Positions 1 through 9,054 of a stretch of 40,469 nucleotides of DNA are shown here, in pieces; position 1 is the stretch's first letter, and each line of letters begins with the position of its first letter. A program made the translations under genes and the position numbers. The stretch lies in contig DAXETY010000095.1 of the NCBI GenBank assembly GCA_051155755.1, forward strand, positions 1 through 40,469, given 5' to 3'. The notes beneath the pieces are model-generated. The model did no database searches, was not told the DNA's origin, and was given only the letters and a program-made list of their open reading frames with translations. Origin of the DNA: DAXETY01 sp051155755 (lineage in GTDB: Bacteria > Desulfobacterota > Desulfobacteria > Desulfobacterales > SG8-13).

Positions 1-1
1 C

Positions 2-1075
2 AACGTGCGCTGCATCGACGCTGTGGCGGCGGTCACCGGCAATATCGGTTTGCCGGGCGGCGGCATTTACTACGCCGATAAATCCACGGCGGCCTACATC
101 GGGGGAGACATTGCCGACAGCCGGCAGCTGGCCGTCAACCAGCGCACCTTCAGCGTCACCCGCACGGCCGAATTTCTCACCAACGCCGATCCGCCCGTCC
201 AAGTGGCGTTCGTCGTCAAGGCCAATCCCCTGGTGCAGCTGCCCGATATTCAGCAGGCCACCGCCGCGTTTGCTTCGGTGGACTTCAAGGTGGTGATCGA
301 CCAGTTTATGACCGACACCGCGCGGCATGCCGACCTGGTATTGCCCTGCACCGGGATTCTAGAGGAAGAAGACGTGATCTTCTCCAACATGTTTTCCCCG
401 TATCTGCAGCATTCGGGCCAAGCCGTGGCGCCGCCCGAAAATGTGATGAGCGAATTCGACCTGTTCGGCCGGCTGGCCGACCGCATGGGGGATGCCGGAT
501 TCCCCCGGGACCGCCGCCGGTTTCTCCAGCAGGCCCTGCAGCCGTTGACCGCGGCCTTCGGGGTCGATCTGCAATCGTTGCAGCGATCTGCGTTTGTGCC
601 GCCCCGGCGGCGGCATCCCTGGCAGGACGGCCGCTTTGCCACTCCCAGCGGCAAATACGAGCTGTATTCTCAGACCGCCCGCGAACACGGCTGCGATCCG
701 CTGCCGGTATTCCGGCCTCCCGAGGCTGCCCCCGGCGATTATCCGCTGCGGCTGCTGTCCCTGCATCACAGGGACTCGATGCACTCCCAGCATTTCGCGT
801 TTGTCGAGACGCTACCCATCGCCCACGTGCACCCGCAAGCCCTGCAACAGGCCGGCCGGCGGGCCGGTGACGCCGCCCGGCTGGTATCGGCCCGCGGCGT
901 GCTCAAGGTGACGCTGGCCGAAGACGCGCACCTGCCCGCCGACGCCGTGATGGTGCACCAGGGATGGTGGCATCACAGCGGCTCGGTGAACGTGCTGACC
1001 GAGGCCCGGATCTCCGACATGGGCGAGCAGGCCGCCTACTACGACAGTTTCTGCCGCCTGGAACCGGCCGCGTAA
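2..1075 (+). CDS. Molybdopterin-dependent oxidoreductase, C-terminal part (cut by window edge)
   Basis: This is the last ~357 residues of a DMSO-reductase-superfamily molybdoenzyme; the frame is open at the window edge, so the N-terminus and any Fe-S cluster lie outside. The opening stretch ending in TGNIGLPGGG is the conserved segment of the catalytic domain. Further on, VVIDQFMTDTARHADLVLPC matches the part of this family where the substrate-side domain is described as lost to other metabolism. The last ~110 residues form the molydop-binding domain (VHPQAL, a GWW near the end). The specific substrate cannot be told from this portion. The next gene starts 121 bp downstream, so it need not be in the same operon. 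Family assignment is confident; the reaction is not. Confidence 0.9.
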   Translation, partial: NVRCIDAVAAVTGNIGLPGGGIYYADKSTAAYIGGDIADSRQLAVNQRTFSVTRTAEFLTNADPPVQVAFVVKANPLVQLPDIQQATAAFASVDFKVVIDQFMTDTARHADLVLPCTGILEEEDVIFSNMFSPYLQHSGQAVAPPENVMSEFDLFGRLADRMGDAGFPRDRRRFLQQALQPLTAAFGVDLQSLQRSAFVPPRRRHPWQDGRFATPSGKYELYSQTAREHGCDPLPVFRPPEAAPGDYPLRLLSLHHRDSMHSQHFAFVETLPIAHVHPQALQQAGRRAGDAARLVSARGVLKVTLAEDAHLPADAVMVHQGWWHHSGSVNVLTEARISDMGEQAAYYDSFCRLEPAA

Positions 1076-1196
1076 TCACTTCGGGGCGGCTCCGCTGTAC
1101 GCATTCCGAAAACGGGCGGCTTGACAGGTAAAGGGCAGGCGCTATCATTTTGCTATCGCACACCGAACTTCCATCGATTTCAAGGCAACGGATGTC

Positions 1197-2174
1197 ATGA
1201 CTTCAACAAGGAAAGCGATCCTCTGGACCGCGGGCCTGCTCCTGCTGACTGCGGCCTGCACCGCACCGCGCGGACCGGAACGCGCGCCCGGCCCCGAAAC
1301 CATGCCGGCAGCCTACCGCCCCGCCGTTCTGACCGGGTACCTGGCCAACGAGGCGCTGACCGAGGCCAGCGGTCTGGCGGCCTCTCGCCGCAATGCCGGC
1401 CTGCTTTGGGCGCTCAACGACAGCGGCAACGGACCTTACCTGTACGCCGTGGGAACCGACGGTACCGACCACGGCCGCGTGCGGCTGCGCGATGCCGAGA
1501 ACGTGGACTGGGAAGATTTGGCCGCCTTCCGGTTCGAAGGCCGCGACTACCTGCTGGTGGCCGATTTCGGGGACAACGCCGCCCGCCGGGACCATTGCGT
1601 TTTCTACATCGTTCCGGAGCCGGTGCTGCCGGAAAACGGATTCGGTGCCGAGGCTGCGGTCGGCTGGGAGCGGCGCATCGTCTACCGCTATGCCGACGGA
1701 CCAAGGGATGCAGAGTCGGTGGCCGTCGATCCACAGCAGCAACAGATCTACTGGTTGACCAAGCGCATCGACCCGCCACAGCTTTATGCGCTGCCGTTGA
1801 TGCCCGATGACAGGAAACCTCTGACGGCGCACAAGATCGCCGACCTTGTGCGGCTGGGCGAAGCCGCAGCCGGCATCCCGAAATCACTGCTTTCCGGCGG
1901 CGGTCCGTATGCCCACCAACCCACCGCCATGGACTTTTCCGCCGACCGCGCCCGCGCGCTGGTGCTGACCTACGGCGGCGCGTTCTGGATCGAACGCCGT
2001 GCCGATGAAACCTGGCCGGCGGCCCTGTCCCGCAGTCCGCAACCCGTTGCCCTGCCGAAACTGCGCCAGACCGAAGCGGCCTGCTTCGCCTTTCCGCCCC
2101 CGGCCGTGTATGTCACCTCCGAACAGCGACCGGCCCCGCTCTACCGCATCGATGCCGGGGAGACGGTGCGATGA
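1197..2174 (+). CDS. Predicted lipoprotein, propeller-like, function unknown
   Basis: The 325-residue product starts with a short basic N-terminus, a hydrophobic stretch and a lipobox-like LTAAC with the Cys at residue 21, so it should be an outer- or inner-membrane-anchored lipoprotein. The mature part has repeated short segments (LLWALNDSGN, YLLVADFGDN, ESVAVDP, IYWLTK) that read like blades of a beta-propeller of the type seen in esterase-like or SdiA-regulated-like proteins. No catalytic motif is visible. Its TGA overlaps the ATG of the downstream permease (ATGA), which implies translational coupling and a shared operon. The ATG at 1197 is chosen because it directly precedes the signal sequence. 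Confidence 0.8.
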   Translation: MTSTRKAILWTAGLLLLTAACTAPRGPERAPGPETMPAAYRPAVLTGYLANEALTEASGLAASRRNAGLLWALNDSGNGPYLYAVGTDGTDHGRVRLRDAENVDWEDLAAFRFEGRDYLLVADFGDNAARRDHCVFYIVPEPVLPENGFGAEAAVGWERRIVYRYADGPRDAESVAVDPQQQQIYWLTKRIDPPQLYALPLMPDDRKPLTAHKIADLVRLGEAAAGIPKSLLSGGGPYAHQPTAMDFSADRARALVLTYGGAFWIERRADETWPAALSRSPQPVALPKLRQTEAACFAFPPPAVYVTSEQRPAPLYRIDAGETVR

Positions 2175-4528
2175 CCCCGGAAATCGCCCTGGTGTTCTTC
2201 ATCCTGGCCGTCTCGGTGATCCTTCTGGTTTCCGAGTGGATCCCCATGGAGGTCACCGCCCTGCTGGTGCTGGGTACCCTGGCCATTACCGGACTGGTGA
2301 CACCCATCGAATCGCTTTCCGGGTTCAGCAGCCCGGCGGTGGTGACCGTGTGGGCGGTGTTCATCCTCAGCGGCGGCCTGACCCAGACCGGTGTGGCCAA
2401 CATCATCGGTCGTTATGTCCGGAAGATGGCCGGCACCCGGGAGTCGGTCATGATCGCGGTCATCATGATCAGTGCCGGGGTCATGTCGGCCCTGATGAAC
2501 AACGTGGCGGTAGCCGCACTGATGCTGCCGGTGGTAATGGACCTGGCGCGGCACACCGGAACCGCGCCGTCGCGCCTGCTGATGCCGCTGGCCTACGGCT
2601 CGCTGCTGGGCGGGCTGACCACCCAGATCGGAACGCCGCCCAACATCCTGGTGACCGACGCCCTGCGAAATAGCGGGATGGAGCCCTTTACTTTTTTCGA
2701 CTTCACGCCGGTGGGCCTGGTGATCATGGCCGCCGGGGTTGCCTACATGGTCCTGGTGGGACGGCATTTGCTGCCCCGCAAGGACGTCGCCCGCGAATCG
2801 TCGCAGCGGCGCAGCCGGGACTGGAAATCCGGATATGAACTGGGCGAGCGGCTGTTCTACGTGCGCGTTCCGAAGGATTCGATCCTGATCGGCAAAACCC
2901 TGACCCAGCTGCGGCTGCGATCCACGCTGGGGATGAACGTGATCGGCATTACCCGCGGCGACCGCACCCTGCTGGCGCCCGGTCCCGCCGACACCCTGCA
3001 GCCCGGAGACCGGCTGACCGTGGAAGGACGGCTGGCGGACCTGCGAGAAGTGCGCAACTGGAGCGAGCTGGCCATGGAAGCGCCGGCGGTGGACGTCGAC
3101 AGCGTCACGGCCGGCGATCTGGGTCTGGCCGAAGTCGTCCTGCGGGAGGCATCCAAATACAGCGGTAAAACCCTGGTGGATCTGGATTTCCGCAACCGCT
3201 TTCAGGCCATCGTCCTGGCGGTGGCCAACGGCAACGGCATCCGTCGCACCAACCTGCAGGATGTGACCCTGCGCGGCGGCGACCGGCTGCTGATCCAGGG
3301 ACGTCCGGAAGCGCTGGCCGCCGTCCGGGAGCACAGTGAATTCGAAACCTTCCGGGAAGTCTCTTCCGATGTGCTGGCCGAAACCTATGCGCTGCAGGAA
3401 CGGCTGTTGGCCATGCGCGTGCCGCCGGATTCGGCCCTGGTGGGCACCACGCTCAAAGACAGCCGCCTGGGCAATGCCACCGGCATGCGAGTGCTCGGAA
3501 TCCGGCGGGAGGACGGAACGACGGTGATGCCCGAACCTTCAGAAGTGCTGCAGGCCGGGGATTGCCTCATCGTGGAGGGCAGCCGGGAAAATCTGACTGT
3601 GCTTTACAGCCTGAACGAGCTGGAGATCGACCGGCAGCAAACCCCCAACCTGGAAAAGCTGATTCAGGGCGACAGCGGTCTGGTGGAAGCCATCCTGGCG
3701 CCGCGCACGCCGCTGGAGGGAAAAACCCTGCGCCAGCTCGACTTCCGGGAAAAATACGGCCTCAACGTGCTGGCGATCTGGCGCCGGGGCAAGGCCCATT
3801 ACAGCGACCTGCGCGACATGGCCCTGCAGTTCGGTGACGCCCTGCTGCTGCTCGGCCCACGGGAAAAACTGAACCTGCTGGGACGGGAGCCGGATTTCAT
3901 CGTGCTGACCGAAACGGCCCAGGCGCCGCTGCGGATCGAAAAAGCCAAGATTTCCAGCCTCCTGATGGCCGCAGTGTTGGTGCCGGTGGTCATGGGGTGG
4001 GTGCCGATCTACATTTCCGCAGTGGTCGGAGCGGCCCTGATGGTGCTCAGCGGTTGTCTGACCATGGAAGAAGCCTACCGCCAGATCGAGTGGAAGGCGG
4101 TGTTTTTGATCAGCGGCATGCTGCCGCTGGGCACGGCCCTGGATCAGACCGGCGCAGCGCAGTTCATCGCCGAAACCGTGGTGGCCCAGGCCGGTCCCTA
4201 CGGGCCCCAGGCCATCATGATCGGCCTGGTTTCGCTGACCTTTCTGGCCACCTGTTTCGTTCCCACCGCCGCCCTGGTGGTGCTGATGGCCCCGATCGTG
4301 CTGAACACCTCCGCCGATCTGGGATTGTCGCCCTATTCGCTCATGATGGCCATCGCCATGGCCGCCTCGGCCAGCTTCACCACTCCGATCGCGCATCCGG
4401 CCAACATCCTGGTTATGGGACCGGGGGGCTACCGTTTCCTGGATTACCTCAAGGTCGGCGGAAGCCTGACGCTGGTCATTCTGGTGGTGATCGCCCTGGT
4501 GCTGCCGATGCTGTGGCCCCTGCAGTAG
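2171..4528 (+). CDS. SLC13/DASS-type permease with four RCK_C (TrkA-C) domains
   Basis: The 785-residue protein has the split layout of SLC13-like anion permeases. An N-terminal membrane block (residues ~1-205) contains the NNVAVAALMLP and TQIGTPPNIL signatures. A long cytosolic insert (~225-575) follows, and then a second membrane block (~590-785) with PTAALVVLMAP and TTPIAHPANILV, the pseudo-symmetric copies of the substrate loops. The insert contains four tandem RCK_C-like units, each with the pattern V/I-x-x-G-K/T-T-L and ending in G-D-x-L-x-x-x-G (about 231-300, 318-385, 411-480, 500-570). Related permeases, such as the SAC1 type, commonly carry two such units. The substrate is probably a dicarboxylate or sulfate-like anion. 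Start and coupling to the upstream lipoprotein are fixed by the ATGA overlap. Confidence 0.9.
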   Translation: MTPEIALVFFILAVSVILLVSEWIPMEVTALLVLGTLAITGLVTPIESLSGFSSPAVVTVWAVFILSGGLTQTGVANIIGRYVRKMAGTRESVMIAVIMISAGVMSALMNNVAVAALMLPVVMDLARHTGTAPSRLLMPLAYGSLLGGLTTQIGTPPNILVTDALRNSGMEPFTFFDFTPVGLVIMAAGVAYMVLVGRHLLPRKDVARESSQRRSRDWKSGYELGERLFYVRVPKDSILIGKTLTQLRLRSTLGMNVIGITRGDRTLLAPGPADTLQPGDRLTVEGRLADLREVRNWSELAMEAPAVDVDSVTAGDLGLAEVVLREASKYSGKTLVDLDFRNRFQAIVLAVANGNGIRRTNLQDVTLRGGDRLLIQGRPEALAAVREHSEFETFREVSSDVLAETYALQERLLAMRVPPDSALVGTTLKDSRLGNATGMRVLGIRREDGTTVMPEPSEVLQAGDCLIVEGSRENLTVLYSLNELEIDRQQTPNLEKLIQGDSGLVEAILAPRTPLEGKTLRQLDFREKYGLNVLAIWRRGKAHYSDLRDMALQFGDALLLLGPREKLNLLGREPDFIVLTETAQAPLRIEKAKISSLLMAAVLVPVVMGWVPIYISAVVGAALMVLSGCLTMEEAYRQIEWKAVFLISGMLPLGTALDQTGAAQFIAETVVAQAGPYGPQAIMIGLVSLTFLATCFVPTAALVVLMAPIVLNTSADLGLSPYSLMMAIAMAASASFTTPIAHPANILVMGPGGYRFLDYLKVGGSLTLVILVVIALVLPMLWPLQ

Positions 4529-4758
4529 CGCCCGCGCCGGGGGTATCTTTCGCCGCCCGGTCCCGGACGGCCCCTTCATGAATTTCAAACACGGAAACCC
4601 TTGCAATCCCATTTCTTATGCAGTATGAGGAAAGCCTTTTAGTGTTTATTCCTATACTTGGGAGTCAAACGCTGCGATTGGAACTTTCAAAAAAAGAACG
4701 CCGATTGGATTCAGAGGATTGAAATCGATTTTCATTTTGAAAATTTGAAATGCTTCGG

Positions 4759-4807
4759 GATTGCCGCTCGGGTGCAACAAACAGCCCGTTGCACCCGGGC
4801 GGCAATC
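4759..4807 (+). promoter_or_regulatory. 20-bp stem-loop in the leader of the hybrid kinase gene
   Basis: Positions 4759-4778 and 4788-4807 are inverted copies matching at 19 of 20 positions; the remaining pair is a T/G wobble at 4768. They enclose a 9-nt loop (4779-4787). The hairpin lies 48 bp upstream of the ATG at 4856. There is no T-run after it, so it is not a standard intrinsic terminator for the upstream permease. It could be an mRNA-stabilising or attenuating structure, or a protein-binding palindrome. The rest of 4529-4855 shows no gene and no convincing promoter. Confidence 0.7.
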
Positions 4808-4855
4808 GCTCAATGCAGCGGGGGCGGTGTGATCGCGGCAACACGGTGAAAAACC

Positions 4856-6439
4856 ATGTCAATCCCTTACAGACGAAATTGTGCACCGAGCAGCGAATAT
4901 CCGGATCCAAGCGGGGAAGCGCCCCGGAAAATCGACGCACTTGCCGAGAGTGAACGGCGCTATCGCGCCGTCGTCGAGGACATGCCGGCCATGGTTTGCC
5001 GATTCCGGCCGGACGGGACGCTGACCTTCGTCAACAGTTTTTTCTGCGCCTATTTTTCCCGTTACAAAGATGAGATGATCGGCGACAATTTTTTCGACTT
5101 CTTTCCGGACGAAACCGCGGTGACCATGCGGCAGCATATCGAGAAACTGACCGCCGGTTCCCCGGTGGCCGTGTCCGAGGAACGCTCGGTGCAGTCAAAC
5201 GGAGAAGAGATCTGGCAGGAATGGATCCACCGCGCCCTGTTTGACGATCACAACGAACTGTACGAATACCAATCCATCGGCCGAGACGTTACCGAACCCA
5301 AAAAAGCCGCAGACGAACGCGCCCAGCTGGAACGCCAGATGCAGCAGGCCCAAAAGGTGGAGGCCGTCGGCATGCTGGCCGGCGGCATTGCGCACGATTT
5401 CAACAACATGTTGTCGACCGTGGTCGGACACGCGGAAATGGCGCTGCTCTACCTGGCCCAGGATTCACCGGCCCGCCATGACATCCAGAAAATCCTGGAT
5501 ACCTTCCAACAGGCGCGCAAGCTGGTGAACCTGATCGAGATCATCGGTCTGGGCAACAAGCTCAAACGCAGTCCGGTACCGGTGCAGCCGATCATCCGGG
5601 AATCGCTGGAATTGCTGCGGCCCACGCTGCCGGCCAACATCGAAATCCGGCAGGATCTGATGGAAGAACCGCTCACGGTCATCTGCGATCCGCAACGACT
5701 GCAGCAGGTGATCGTCAATTTGTGCTCCAACGCGCAATATTCCATGCAAACAAGCGGCGGCGTTTTACATGTCGAGCTGATCCTTGAAAGCATTCTGCCG
5801 CAGCAGCACGAAGAACTGCCGCCCGGCAGCTATGTCTGTCTGAAAATCGGTGATACCGGCGGGGGCATGGATGCCCGAACCCTGGACCGGATTTTCGACC
5901 CCTACTTTACCACCAAGGAAAAAGACGTTGGAACCGGCCTCGGTCTGGCGGTGGTTCGCGGCATCGTCAAGAAATACCGCGGCACCATCGATGTGGAAAG
6001 CATCCCGGGCAAAGGCACCTCCTTTGTCGTGCGGCTGCCCGCTCTGGAACCGCAGCAATCCGCACCGTCCGAAACCCGGCGCATTCTCTACGTCGAAGAC
6101 GAGGCGGCGCTGGCGGATTCCGGCGAAAAGCTGATTGCAAGCCTCGGCTACCAGGTGGACACCTACCTTCGTCCCTCTCACGCGCTGGCCGTTTTCCGGG
6201 AACAGGCCCGACGATACGATCTGGCCGTCGTGGATGCAGCCATGCCGGAGATCGACGGCGAAACCCTGATCCGGGAATTGCTGAAGATCCGCCCGGATTT
6301 GCCCGTAATCCTCTGCGTCGGCTTCAACGAAGCCATCGATGAAAATGCGCCCCGCATCGGCGCCCGGGCCCTGGAAACCAAGCCGTTGGATCGAAACAGC
6401 CTCGAAAACACGATTCAACAGCTGCTCGGCGAGCCATGA
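4856..6439 (+). CDS. PAS-domain hybrid sensor histidine kinase with C-terminal receiver
   Basis: The 527-residue cytosolic kinase has one PAS domain (~residues 28-150), then HisKA with the phospho-acceptor His180 in GGIAHDFNN. The HATPase domain follows (~270-390; N box LCSNAQYSMQ, G1 DTGGGMD, F box DPYFTTK, G2 GTGLGL). A receiver (~405-525) has its phospho-accepting Asp460 in VVDAAMPEIDG and the conserved Lys in ETKPLD. The switch Thr/Ser of the receiver appears to be Val (ILCVGFNE), which is unusual. No transmembrane segment or output domain is present, so it probably passes phosphate onward through a His-phosphotransfer protein. It is preceded by the long hairpin leader and followed by a 228-bp gap. 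Confidence 0.9.
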   Translation: MSIPYRRNCAPSSEYPDPSGEAPRKIDALAESERRYRAVVEDMPAMVCRFRPDGTLTFVNSFFCAYFSRYKDEMIGDNFFDFFPDETAVTMRQHIEKLTAGSPVAVSEERSVQSNGEEIWQEWIHRALFDDHNELYEYQSIGRDVTEPKKAADERAQLERQMQQAQKVEAVGMLAGGIAHDFNNMLSTVVGHAEMALLYLAQDSPARHDIQKILDTFQQARKLVNLIEIIGLGNKLKRSPVPVQPIIRESLELLRPTLPANIEIRQDLMEEPLTVICDPQRLQQVIVNLCSNAQYSMQTSGGVLHVELILESILPQQHEELPPGSYVCLKIGDTGGGMDARTLDRIFDPYFTTKEKDVGTGLGLAVVRGIVKKYRGTIDVESIPGKGTSFVVRLPALEPQQSAPSETRRILYVEDEAALADSGEKLIASLGYQVDTYLRPSHALAVFREQARRYDLAVVDAAMPEIDGETLIRELLKIRPDLPVILCVGFNEAIDENAPRIGARALETKPLDRNSLENTIQQLLGEP

Positions 6440-6667
6440 TCCGCAGGTAAAAGCCGACGACAAGCACATTCCCGGAGCCGGAATGGCGCATCTGCTTGAC
6501 AAGCACAACTGTGGTGATACCTTGATGGCACCGGAAATCAAAGCACCTTTGTGCTTCGATGGTGAACTTGCACCGGGTGTGTTGCGCCCGGTTTGGGCAA
6601 GAATCCGGGGTTTGAGTGCGGTGCTTGGATCAAGCGCATCTCATGCGGTGAGAAAACGAGGGAAGCC

Positions 6668-7567
6668 ATGAAAATTTTTATCACGGGGGGTACCGGTTTC
6701 ATCGGAACAGCCCTGGCCAGGGATCTGCTCGAAAACGGACATCAGGTGGTGGCGGTGGCCACTTCCCTGCGCCATCGCGGCATCGATCATGAAAATTTCG
6801 AATACATCTCGGCCGACACCACCGAGTCGGGTGAATGGCAGGAAGAGATCCCGGATTGCGACGCCGTGGTGAACCTGGCCGGACGCAGCATATTCACGCG
6901 CTGGACCGAATCCTACAAAAAGAAGATTTACGACAGCCGCATTCAAACCACCCGCAATGTGGTAAAAGCAATCCCCGAGGGCAGCCAGACGGTGTTGTGC
7001 AGTGCTTCTGCAGTCGGCTATTACGGCAGCAGCGGGGACCATGTGCTGAAAGAGAGCGACGAAGCCGGTGAGGGATTTCTGGCCGAGGTCGGCGTGGACT
7101 GGGAAAAAGAGGCCCGCTGCGCGGAGGACAAAGAGATTCGCACGGCCATTTTTCGCCTGGGCGTCGTTCTGGGAAAAGACGGCGGCGCGATGGAAAAAAT
7201 GATCCCGGCCTTTAAGATGTACCTGGGCGGACCGCTGGGTGACGGCAAGCAGTGGTTTCCCTGGGTTCATCTGCAGGACGTCATCGGTGCGATGAAATTT
7301 CTGATTGAAAATAAAGACCAGAGCGGCCCCTACAACTTTACCGCCCCGCATCCGGTGCGCAACAAGGATCTGGCCGACAGGCTCGGAAAATTGCTGCGGG
7401 TGCCGACGGTGCTGCGGGTGCCGGGATTCATGCTGAGGTTGGCCATGGGCGAGTTCGGTGAAGTCCTGCTGGAAAGCCAGCGCGCCATACCGGACCGACT
7501 GACGCAAAACGGCTACTCCTTTCAGTACCCCGAATTGGAAGCGGCCCTGCAGCAAATTATCGGATGA
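6668..7567 (+). CDS. TIGR01777 family NAD(P)-binding epimerase (YfcH-like SDR)
   Basis: The 299-residue product begins with the Rossmann dinucleotide motif MKIFITGGTGFIG and continues with features of the extended SDR subfamily TIGR01777 (YfcH/SDR39U1): NLAGRSIFTRW, ASAVGYYG with the active-site Tyr region, RLGVVLGKDGG and FPWVHLQDV. The start is placed at 6668 because the Rossmann motif begins there and a GAGGGAAG ribosome site lies just upstream; a longer in-frame ATG at 6593 gives an uncharacteristic N-terminus. The physiological substrate of this family is not known. It likely heads an operon with the winged-helix gene (28 bp gap) and exonuclease III. Confidence 0.9.
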   Translation: MKIFITGGTGFIGTALARDLLENGHQVVAVATSLRHRGIDHENFEYISADTTESGEWQEEIPDCDAVVNLAGRSIFTRWTESYKKKIYDSRIQTTRNVVKAIPEGSQTVLCSASAVGYYGSSGDHVLKESDEAGEGFLAEVGVDWEKEARCAEDKEIRTAIFRLGVVLGKDGGAMEKMIPAFKMYLGGPLGDGKQWFPWVHLQDVIGAMKFLIENKDQSGPYNFTAPHPVRNKDLADRLGKLLRVPTVLRVPGFMLRLAMGEFGEVLLESQRAIPDRLTQNGYSFQYPELEAALQQIIG

Positions 7568-7595
7568 ACCGACCCGGGAAAGGAAATCTGCTTCG

Positions 7596-8144
7596 ATGTC
7601 ATACCAGCAACTGGACGAAGAGGGCAAAACGTTTCTGATGCAGCTGTACCGTGAAAGCCACGGCGATGTGAGCCGGCAACTGTCGATGTACGCCATCGGC
7701 GAGCAATTGGGCCTGGAACGCGCCGCCACCTCCAAGCTGGTGGAAAGTTTAATCGGCTGGGAGCTGGTTGAGATCCGCACCCTTTCCGGCGGCGTCGGCA
7801 TCACCGTCGGCGCGGTTGAAGAGCTGGAAGCATTGGGCTTCGGTGAGCCGTCCGCAGGTACGGACACGCCGAGCCTGGGCAGCGGAACGGTGCTGGAAGC
7901 AGAAGCCCGCCAAGCATTGGAAACCCTGATCGCAGATTTGAAACAGCAAACCGGCAGCCTGCAGCTGCCCTTCGATGCGCTTTCCGAATGGATGGCCGAT
8001 TTAAAGACCGTGGATGCGCAGCTCGAATCCCCACATCCCAAGACCGGCATCCTGCGGGCCTGCCTGGAATCGATGCGGGAGCCGGTGGCCCGCGCCGACC
8101 TGCCGTCGCTTTCCAGACGCATTCAGGCAATGCTGGCGGAGTAG
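7596..8144 (+). CDS. Predicted winged-helix protein, function unknown
   Basis: The 182-residue protein has an N-terminal region (~5-75) with helices and a turn (YAIGEQLGLERAATSKLVESLIGWELVEIR, described here by its ends YAIGEQ and LVEIR) typical of a winged helix-turn-helix. A variable linker (~85-105) and a helical C-terminal part (~105-182) follow. I do not recognise a named family. It sits 28 bp after the epimerase and 4 bp before exonuclease III, so it is probably co-transcribed with both; whether it regulates them is unknown. Confidence 0.75.
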   Translation: MSYQQLDEEGKTFLMQLYRESHGDVSRQLSMYAIGEQLGLERAATSKLVESLIGWELVEIRTLSGGVGITVGAVEELEALGFGEPSAGTDTPSLGSGTVLEAEARQALETLIADLKQQTGSLQLPFDALSEWMADLKTVDAQLESPHPKTGILRACLESMREPVARADLPSLSRRIQAMLAE

Positions 8145-8148
8145 GCGC

Positions 8149-8946
8149 ATGGCAACGACCCGGGTCAAGCTGGTTTCCTGGAACGTCAACGGGTTGCGGG
8201 CGGCATTGAAGAAAGATTTTGCCGGTGCCCTGCAGCAGATGGATGCCGACGTGGTCGCCATTCAGGAAACCAAGCTGCAGTCCAACCAGCTCAACGATGA
8301 AATGCGCCGCATCGGCGAATATGACAGCTATTGGTCCCACGCGACCGTCAAAAAAGGCTACAGCGGCGTGGCGGTCTATTCCCGCATTCCGCCGCGCGAA
8401 GTCCGCTACGGTATCGACATCCCCCGTTTCGATGAAGAAGGCCGGATCATCGAATTGGACTACGGCGATTTTGTCTTCTTCAACGTGTATTTCCCGAACG
8501 GTCAAATGAGTGACGAACGGCTGCAGTACAAACTCGATTTCTATGACAGCTTTTTCACCTATGCCGATGCGCTCAAGAAAAGCGGCCGCAGTCTGGTGGT
8601 CACCGGAGACTTCAACACGGCCCACAACGAAATCGATCTGAAAAACCCCAAGGCCAACGAAAACAATTCCGGATTCCTGCGGGTCGAACGCGACTGGCTC
8701 GACCGCATCGTTTCCGCCGGCTATGTGGATACCTTCCGCCATTTCCACCCGGACACGGAAAAATATTCTTGGTGGACGTACCGCTTCAAAGCGCGCGAGC
8801 GCAACATCGGTTGGCGCATCGACTATTTCTTTGTCACCCGTGATCTGATCCAACGGGAGATGGTTGCAGAGGCGTTCATCGACAACGACATTTACGGATC
8901 GGATCACTGCCCGGTGGGGCTGGTGCTGGAAACACCGGCCCGGTAG
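8149..8946 (+). CDS. xthA: Exodeoxyribonuclease III (AP endonuclease)
   Basis: The 265-residue protein is a full-length ExoIII/APE-type endonuclease/exonuclease/phosphatase-fold enzyme acting at abasic sites in base-excision repair. Signature motifs are in order: LVSWNVNGLRA (residues ~8-18), IQETK with metal-binding Glu40, GYSGVAVYSR, VTGDFNTAH, WWTYRFKARERNIGWRIDYF and the terminal SDHCPVGL. The YRFKARERNIGWRIDYF block is closer to the ExoA/APE1 branch than to E. coli XthA. The ATG at 8149 lies 4 bp after the upstream stop, which suggests coupled expression. Confidence 0.93.
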   Translation: MATTRVKLVSWNVNGLRAALKKDFAGALQQMDADVVAIQETKLQSNQLNDEMRRIGEYDSYWSHATVKKGYSGVAVYSRIPPREVRYGIDIPRFDEEGRIIELDYGDFVFFNVYFPNGQMSDERLQYKLDFYDSFFTYADALKKSGRSLVVTGDFNTAHNEIDLKNPKANENNSGFLRVERDWLDRIVSAGYVDTFRHFHPDTEKYSWWTYRFKARERNIGWRIDYFFVTRDLIQREMVAEAFIDNDIYGSDHCPVGLVLETPAR

Positions 8947-9054
8947 CCCGCCTCGCCGATCCCCGATTTTCGGCTGTACTTCCGGAAAAAAAACCGCCCG
9001 ATCGCCGGCCGCGATCGAGGCTTTGATACAGACCATCTTATCCCAATCGCAAAG

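Noticed and set aside
3539..4612. 357-codon minus-strand frame over the permease
   Set aside because: Gln/His-rich shadow translation without domain signatures.
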